The position numbers and the translations under genes were made by a program. DNA of 10,304 bases from G020350405 sp964513655. GTDB lineage: Bacteria; Planctomycetota; Phycisphaerae; Sedimentisphaerales; Anaerobacaceae. This document shows positions 8,037 to 10,304 of the stretch, in pieces. The stretch is taken from assembly GCA_964513655.1 (NCBI GenBank), contig CAZENQ010000110.1, forward strand, positions 1 to 10,304. Direction: 5' to 3'. Below the pieces are notes generated by a model that saw nothing but the letters and a program-made list of their open reading frames with translations, did not search any database and was not told the DNA's origin. Numbering within the stretch: the first letter of the stretch is position 1; each line of letters opens with the position of its first letter.

Positions 8037-9101
8037 TTATGAACCTGCGACCGCTGTGTTGTCGAACTTACCGCCGCCGTATTGTGGGTACTCTCGGAGC
8101 CATTCATCCACCGGTAGTTGTTCCACAGCATGTCTCAATACAGGGTCCACGTTTATGTATACCTTGTTAGTCAGATTCGGCGATGAGTGTTCGAGTAGTC
8201 TCTGCGTTACTGCTGTCGATATGCCACGTTGGGCCAGGGAAGAAGCGAATGTCTTGCGCAGGTCATGGAATTTTAGGTCAGGTAAGCCAGCTAGCCTACG
8301 AACTCTGTTCCACTGCCGCTGAGACAGCCTGTCACTAATCAGCCGTTCCTGACCATCCGGCAATGTAGTCATGTAACTGCCAATCTGTTTCATAATTACC
8401 TCAGGCACAGGGCGAGAGCTCATGCCTTTCTTTGTCTTCTTGCTTCTAGTGGTTATTGAGTTGTTAGTAACATCAACATCTTTAACTTTGATTGTCTCTG
8501 TATCTCCACGCCTGAGCGCCGTACCCAAGACAAGCAAGAGTCGCATTCGTATATTTGGATACTCCTTCGCAGCTTGCAGGAGTCTCCGCACTTGGACGGC
8601 AGATAATGATTTGACTGGTCTATCTTCCTCTTTGAGCTGTTTTAACTTGAGCTTGTGGTTGAAGTACTTCTGTTCTTTGCCCCAATTAATGAAGGCATGC
8701 AGATTTCGTATGTCTTTGTTGAGTGTCGATCGTCCGACTTCCCTACCGCGCTTCAAAACGAACTCGTCAACCACCTTTTGGGTAACCTGCCGCGATTGCA
8801 AAGCTCCAAAAAGACGTTCGAAATTCCTCACCGTCAAACTGATTTCATAAATGGAAGACTCAACCAGCCCAGCCACCCTTTTGCTCTGCAAGTATTCATC
8901 GTTTAGTTGTTTCCAATCCAAACTAACAGTACCGGTGAAAACCTCGGAGTTGAGTTGAGCGTACTTAATACTGCGATAATGCTCTGCGAGTGATTTGTTA
9001 GGAAGTGCTTTAGCCTTACGCCGACCGCTTTCATACCAGCCTACCCACCAGCCCGTAATATTTTTCCGCTTGTAAACCCAAACCTTTTTCATAATACCCA
9101 T
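8037..9101 (-). CDS. Tyrosine recombinase (phage integrase family)
   Basis: A complete 354-residue site-specific DNA recombinase. Residues 1-50 are basic and Trp-rich, like an arm-type or AP2-like DNA-binding start. About 60-155 form the SAM-like core-binding domain, and 165-335 the catalytic domain. All catalytic residues are visible: Arg197 in TALRRGD, a Lys in SKKTKKG (221-225), His279 and Arg282 in HDLRKTF, His305 in LLEHSS and the nucleophile Tyr315 in KVYINVD. LLEHSS replaces the commoner LGHSS. The start is ATG 9101, or ATG 9092 (MKKVWVYK); neither has a clear ribosome binding site. A TATAAT ends only nine bases before the first ATG, so the message may be nearly leaderless. It points inward from the right-hand copy of repeat R and ends in a strong terminator. 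It probably moves or inverts DNA here, but no tRNA attachment site is visible. Confidence 0.95.
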   Translation of the reverse strand: MGIMKKVWVYKRKNITGWWVGWYESGRRKAKALPNKSLAEHYRSIKYAQLNSEVFTGTVSLDWKQLNDEYLQSKRVAGLVESSIYEISLTVRNFERLFGALQSRQVTQKVVDEFVLKRGREVGRSTLNKDIRNLHAFINWGKEQKYFNHKLKLKQLKEEDRPVKSLSAVQVRRLLQAAKEYPNIRMRLLLVLGTALRRGDTETIKVKDVDVTNNSITTRSKKTKKGMSSRPVPEVIMKQIGSYMTTLPDGQERLISDRLSQRQWNRVRRLAGLPDLKFHDLRKTFASSLAQRGISTAVTQRLLEHSSPNLTNKVYINVDPVLRHAVEQLPVDEWLREYPQYGGGKFDNTAVAGS

Positions 9102-9110
9102 TCTATCGTA

Positions 9111-9116
9111 ATTATA
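9111..9116 (-). promoter_or_regulatory. Candidate -10 box of the recombinase gene
   Basis: A perfect TATAAT on the minus strand ends nine bases before the ATG at 9101. TTGACT lies upstream, but with only 13 bp between the boxes, so the -35 is doubtful. Use of this box would give a very short or absent 5' leader. The remaining 9117-9252 shows nothing else I can name. Confidence 0.35.
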
Positions 9117-9252
9117 GGGGCCTGAATCAAGTCAAAAAGATGGCTGAGATTGAGGCGAATCAGTGTCAAAGTGGAGACACGAATCGAGGAGTTGAAATTA
9201 AGTGAAATGTAAATCTGTATCTTAGAAGAAGTTATGTGATGGCGGTGTTTCT

Positions 9253-9398
9253 TTGCAATAGTATGTTCAATACGATGACCACCTTTTCTGCCAATCGGTT
9301 CAAAGTTCCTAAGTTTGACACGCTTATTATGAGGTATTGAAAAAATCATTATAAGCGCAAACAAAAGGTTCAGGTCTCGTAAGAAGCCTGAACCTTTC
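9253..9398 (-). repeat. Repeat R, right copy (146 bp, inverted relative to the left copy)
   Basis: This is the partner of 70-215, in opposite orientation and the same length. Its hairpin stem is conserved and one base pair longer (CAGG/CCTG), yet the 14-base loop is almost unrelated to that of the left copy. The rest is about 92 percent identical. The hairpin end faces the outside of the window, as in the left copy. Within ten bases of it begins a fragment of the GIY-YIG gene, again mirroring the left side. The recombinase gene starts 151 bp to its left. Confidence 0.85.
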
Positions 9399-9404
9399 TG
9401 GTGA

Positions 9405-9457
9405 AGATATCGCCATATATACAGGCTCGACACACGTGCAAACCGCCTTAATAGACA
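9405..9457 (+). pseudogene. GIY-YIG gene fragment next to repeat R
   Basis: The frame RHIYRLDTRANRLNRQ matches residues 100-115 of the intact GIY-YIG protein (RHIYRLDTRANRLNKQ). At DNA level 9414-9445 is identical to 10161-10192 for 32 bases and then decays. A stop codon (TGA, 9402-9404) lies just upstream and no further similarity follows. It is the broken remains of another copy of the nuclease gene, cut at a different point from the tail preserved at the left end. Confidence 0.85.
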
Positions 9458-9487
9458 GGGCACTTCCTCAAGCCAATAAGTCGACAC

Positions 9488-9518
9488 TTGACAAATTGTG
9501 TGTGATATCGCATATAGA
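9488..9518 (+). promoter_or_regulatory. Possible promoter toward the GIY-YIG gene
   Basis: A perfect TTGACA at 9488-9493 is followed, 19 bp later, by TATAGA (9513-9518). The spacing is long, so this is weak. A second TTGACA lies at 9553-9558 with a TATAAT at 9562-9567, too close together to be a matched pair. Confidence 0.25.
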
Positions 9519-9580
9519 AAGTGTGCCCGACCATTGTGGCCGGTCGCGAATATTGACAGATTATAATAGGAGAATTTGAT

Positions 9581-9610
9581 ATGCTGAGGCGACTGACCGC
9601 TTGTCTTTGA
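9581..9610 (+). other. Nine-codon ORF with an ideal ribosome binding site
   Basis: ATG at 9581 is preceded by AGGAG (9568-9572) at an eight-base spacing and reads MLRRLTACL, then TGA. It could be a leader peptide for the structured stretch and nuclease gene downstream, the stub of a lost gene, or chance. A GNRA-type hairpin (ACGC, GCAA loop, GCGT, 9622-9633) follows shortly after. Confidence 0.25.
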
Positions 9611-9669
9611 CAATTGAAATGACGCGCAAGCGTTAAGAGCTACTTCCCAGAAAACCGCCAAACTGAGTT

Positions 9670-9711
9670 CAATACATAGGACTCTTTCAACAATACATAG
9701 GACTCTTTCAA
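9670..9711 (+). repeat. Perfect tandem duplication of a 21-bp unit
   Basis: The unit at 9670-9690, starting CAATACATAGG and ending CTCTTTCAA, is repeated exactly at 9691-9711. It abuts the long hairpin at 9711-9777. Two exact copies could be a fresh slippage duplication or a pair of protein-binding sites. Confidence 0.9.
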
Positions 9712-9777
9712 CCATCGAAGTGGCACTTGAAGCTGCGCTCCCGAAATGGGAGCGTCGGCTAAGTGCTATTCGATGGT
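9711..9777 (+). ncRNA. Long bulged hairpin upstream of the GIY-YIG gene (candidate structured RNA or recombination site)
   Basis: Nested complementary arms can be traced by eye. The outer arms ACCATCGAA (9711-9719) and TTCGATGGT (9769-9777) pair for 9 bp. Next come GCACTT (9723-9728) with AAGTGC (9761-9766), AGC with GCT, and CGCTCCC (9736-9742) with GGGAGCG (9748-9754), closing a 5-base loop GAAAT. That is about 25 pairs in 67 bases with small internal loops. A second hairpin follows (ACCCC 9778-9782, GGGGT 9789-9793), then a G-rich stretch ending CCC and six T at 9823-9828, as in a terminator. I do not recognise an RNA family. It could be a regulatory leader, a separate small RNA or a folded single-strand recombination site. 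Confidence 0.5.
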
Positions 9778-9860
9778 ACCCCTTGGCGGGGGTTCTGGGA
9801 GTGGCCTTGGTTCGGCGTTCCCTTTTTTATGCGCTAAAAATAATCAGGAGTGATAAGTCA

Positions 9861-10265
9861 ATGCCGATAAGTGAATTGAGACTCATAAAAAGATGCGCGG
9901 AGTTTCTCCCACGCATGGAAATCAAGAACATTCCACCTTACAGGAGAGGAATATACGCGCTTTTGCACTACCGCCCGAAGTTAGATGTGTTCGACGTGGT
10001 TTATATCGGAATAGCTGCTGGAACAAAAACCGCAAGTATTCGGGGCAGACTCAGGATTCACGAACGCAGAAAAGGCCACTTATGGACCCATTTCTCGATT
10101 TATGAAGTGTGGGATAACATTAGAGAAGAGGAAATCCAGGAACTTGAAGGCATTTTTCGACATATATACAGGCTCGACACACGTGCAAACCGTCTTAACA
10201 AACAAAAAGCGTTCAAAAAACTAAAGAAAATACAGGACAACAACCTCAAAAATTGGGACAAATAA
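9861..10265 (+). CDS. Small GIY-YIG family nuclease
   Basis: A 134-residue protein made almost wholly of a GIY-YIG endonuclease domain, a metal-dependent DNA-cutting fold found in homing enzymes, UvrC and many stand-alone mobile genes. GIY is at 30-32, VYIG at 47-50, the helix arginines in IRGRLRIHER (60-69), and the expected metal-binding Glu in QELEGIF (Glu96). All key positions are present, and no extra DNA-binding domain is visible beyond a Lys-rich tail (KKLKKIQ...). I chose ATG 9861 because GGAG (9847-9850) lies ten bases upstream. The frame stays open back to a GTG at 9720, but that part falls in hairpins and does not look coding. The 3' end lies within the repeat shared with the left end of the window, and a fragment of another copy sits at 9405-9457, so the gene belongs to a multi-copy family. 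Its target and role are unknown. Confidence 0.85.
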   Translation: MPISELRLIKRCAEFLPRMEIKNIPPYRRGIYALLHYRPKLDVFDVVYIGIAAGTKTASIRGRLRIHERRKGHLWTHFSIYEVWDNIREEEIQELEGIFRHIYRLDTRANRLNKQKAFKKLKKIQDNNLKNWDK

Positions 10266-10304
10266 CAAGCCCAAAAATTGCCAAATATTACCAGCCATAC
10301 AGCC
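10239..10304 (+). repeat. Terminal inverted repeat, right copy: GIY-YIG 3' end and flank
   Basis: This is the partner of 1-66. It covers the last nine codons of the intact GIY-YIG gene, including its TAA at 10263-10265, and 39 bases of AT-rich 3' flank ending CCAGCCATACAGCC. The outermost 55 bases are identical to the left end in inverted orientation, so both window ends run outward into the same sequence. Confidence 0.9.

Noticed and set aside
9608..9612. CTT TGA C, as in the release-factor 2 frameshift site, at the end of the nine-codon ORF
   Set aside because: A +1 shift there meets another stop after two codons, so it is coincidence.
9670..9711. CRISPR-like repeat
   Set aside because: Two directly abutting 21-bp copies with no spacers and no cas genes: a simple tandem duplication.
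9089..9715. A 208-codon open frame on the minus strand across 9089-9715
   Set aside because: It runs through repeat R, the GIY-YIG fragment and the tandem duplication. It has no ribosome binding site at its start, and the R copies differ at all codon positions, so it looks like a chance open frame.
9720..9860. GTG start at 9720 for the GIY-YIG gene
   Set aside because: The added 47 codons lie in strong hairpins and do not resemble the family's N-terminus, while ATG 9861 has GGAG ten bases upstream.
9480..10265. Group I intron with a GIY-YIG homing gene
   Set aside because: I could find no group I core pairing segments and no interrupted host gene or flanking exons.

Overview
The window looks like one complete metagenomic contig from a polysaccharide-degrading Planctomycetota bacterium, most likely of the class Phycisphaerae (Sedimentisphaerales-like). 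That placement is inferred from a secreted module with a DFNxDGxVxFxD...W dockerin-like repeat, a GH2 enzyme, an SSS-family sugar symporter and remnants of an URO-D-like/secreted-glycosidase gene cluster. It was made from motifs by eye, without a database search.

Layout. Positions 1-66 are the 3' tail of a GIY-YIG nuclease gene, read outward. Positions 70-215 are a hairpin-bearing repeat (called R here). Positions 408-5441 are two secreted glycosidase genes on the + strand: an intact GH2 enzyme, then a GH51/GH39-like gene broken by an internal deletion plus frame change. Facing them on the - strand are an SSS symporter (5531-7063) and a composite ORF (7126-7629) that seems to join the first 26 codons of an URO-D-like gene to both ends of a secreted glycosidase-like gene. 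Positions 7630-8036 hold small ORFs, remnants and a strong terminator. Positions 8037-9101 (-) encode a complete tyrosine recombinase. Beyond it are a second, inverted copy of R (9253-9398), a fragment of the GIY-YIG gene (9405-9457), a structured stretch with a tandem repeat and a long hairpin (9480-9830), and an intact GIY-YIG gene (9861-10265).

How it fits together. The left half reads as a small glycan-utilisation locus: secreted enzymes release sugars and a sodium-coupled symporter imports them. At least two of its genes are decayed by internal deletions. The outer parts read as a repeat-rich, mobile-DNA-like context: inverted R copies bracket the carbohydrate genes and the recombinase, and pieces of a GIY-YIG gene lie outside R on both sides. 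The two window ends are identical for exactly 55 bp in inverted orientation. This suggests that the contig stopped at a multi-copy GIY-YIG tail, so the GIY-YIG/R family is probably repeated in the genome. Whether GIY-YIG, R and the upstream hairpin form one mobile system is the main open question.
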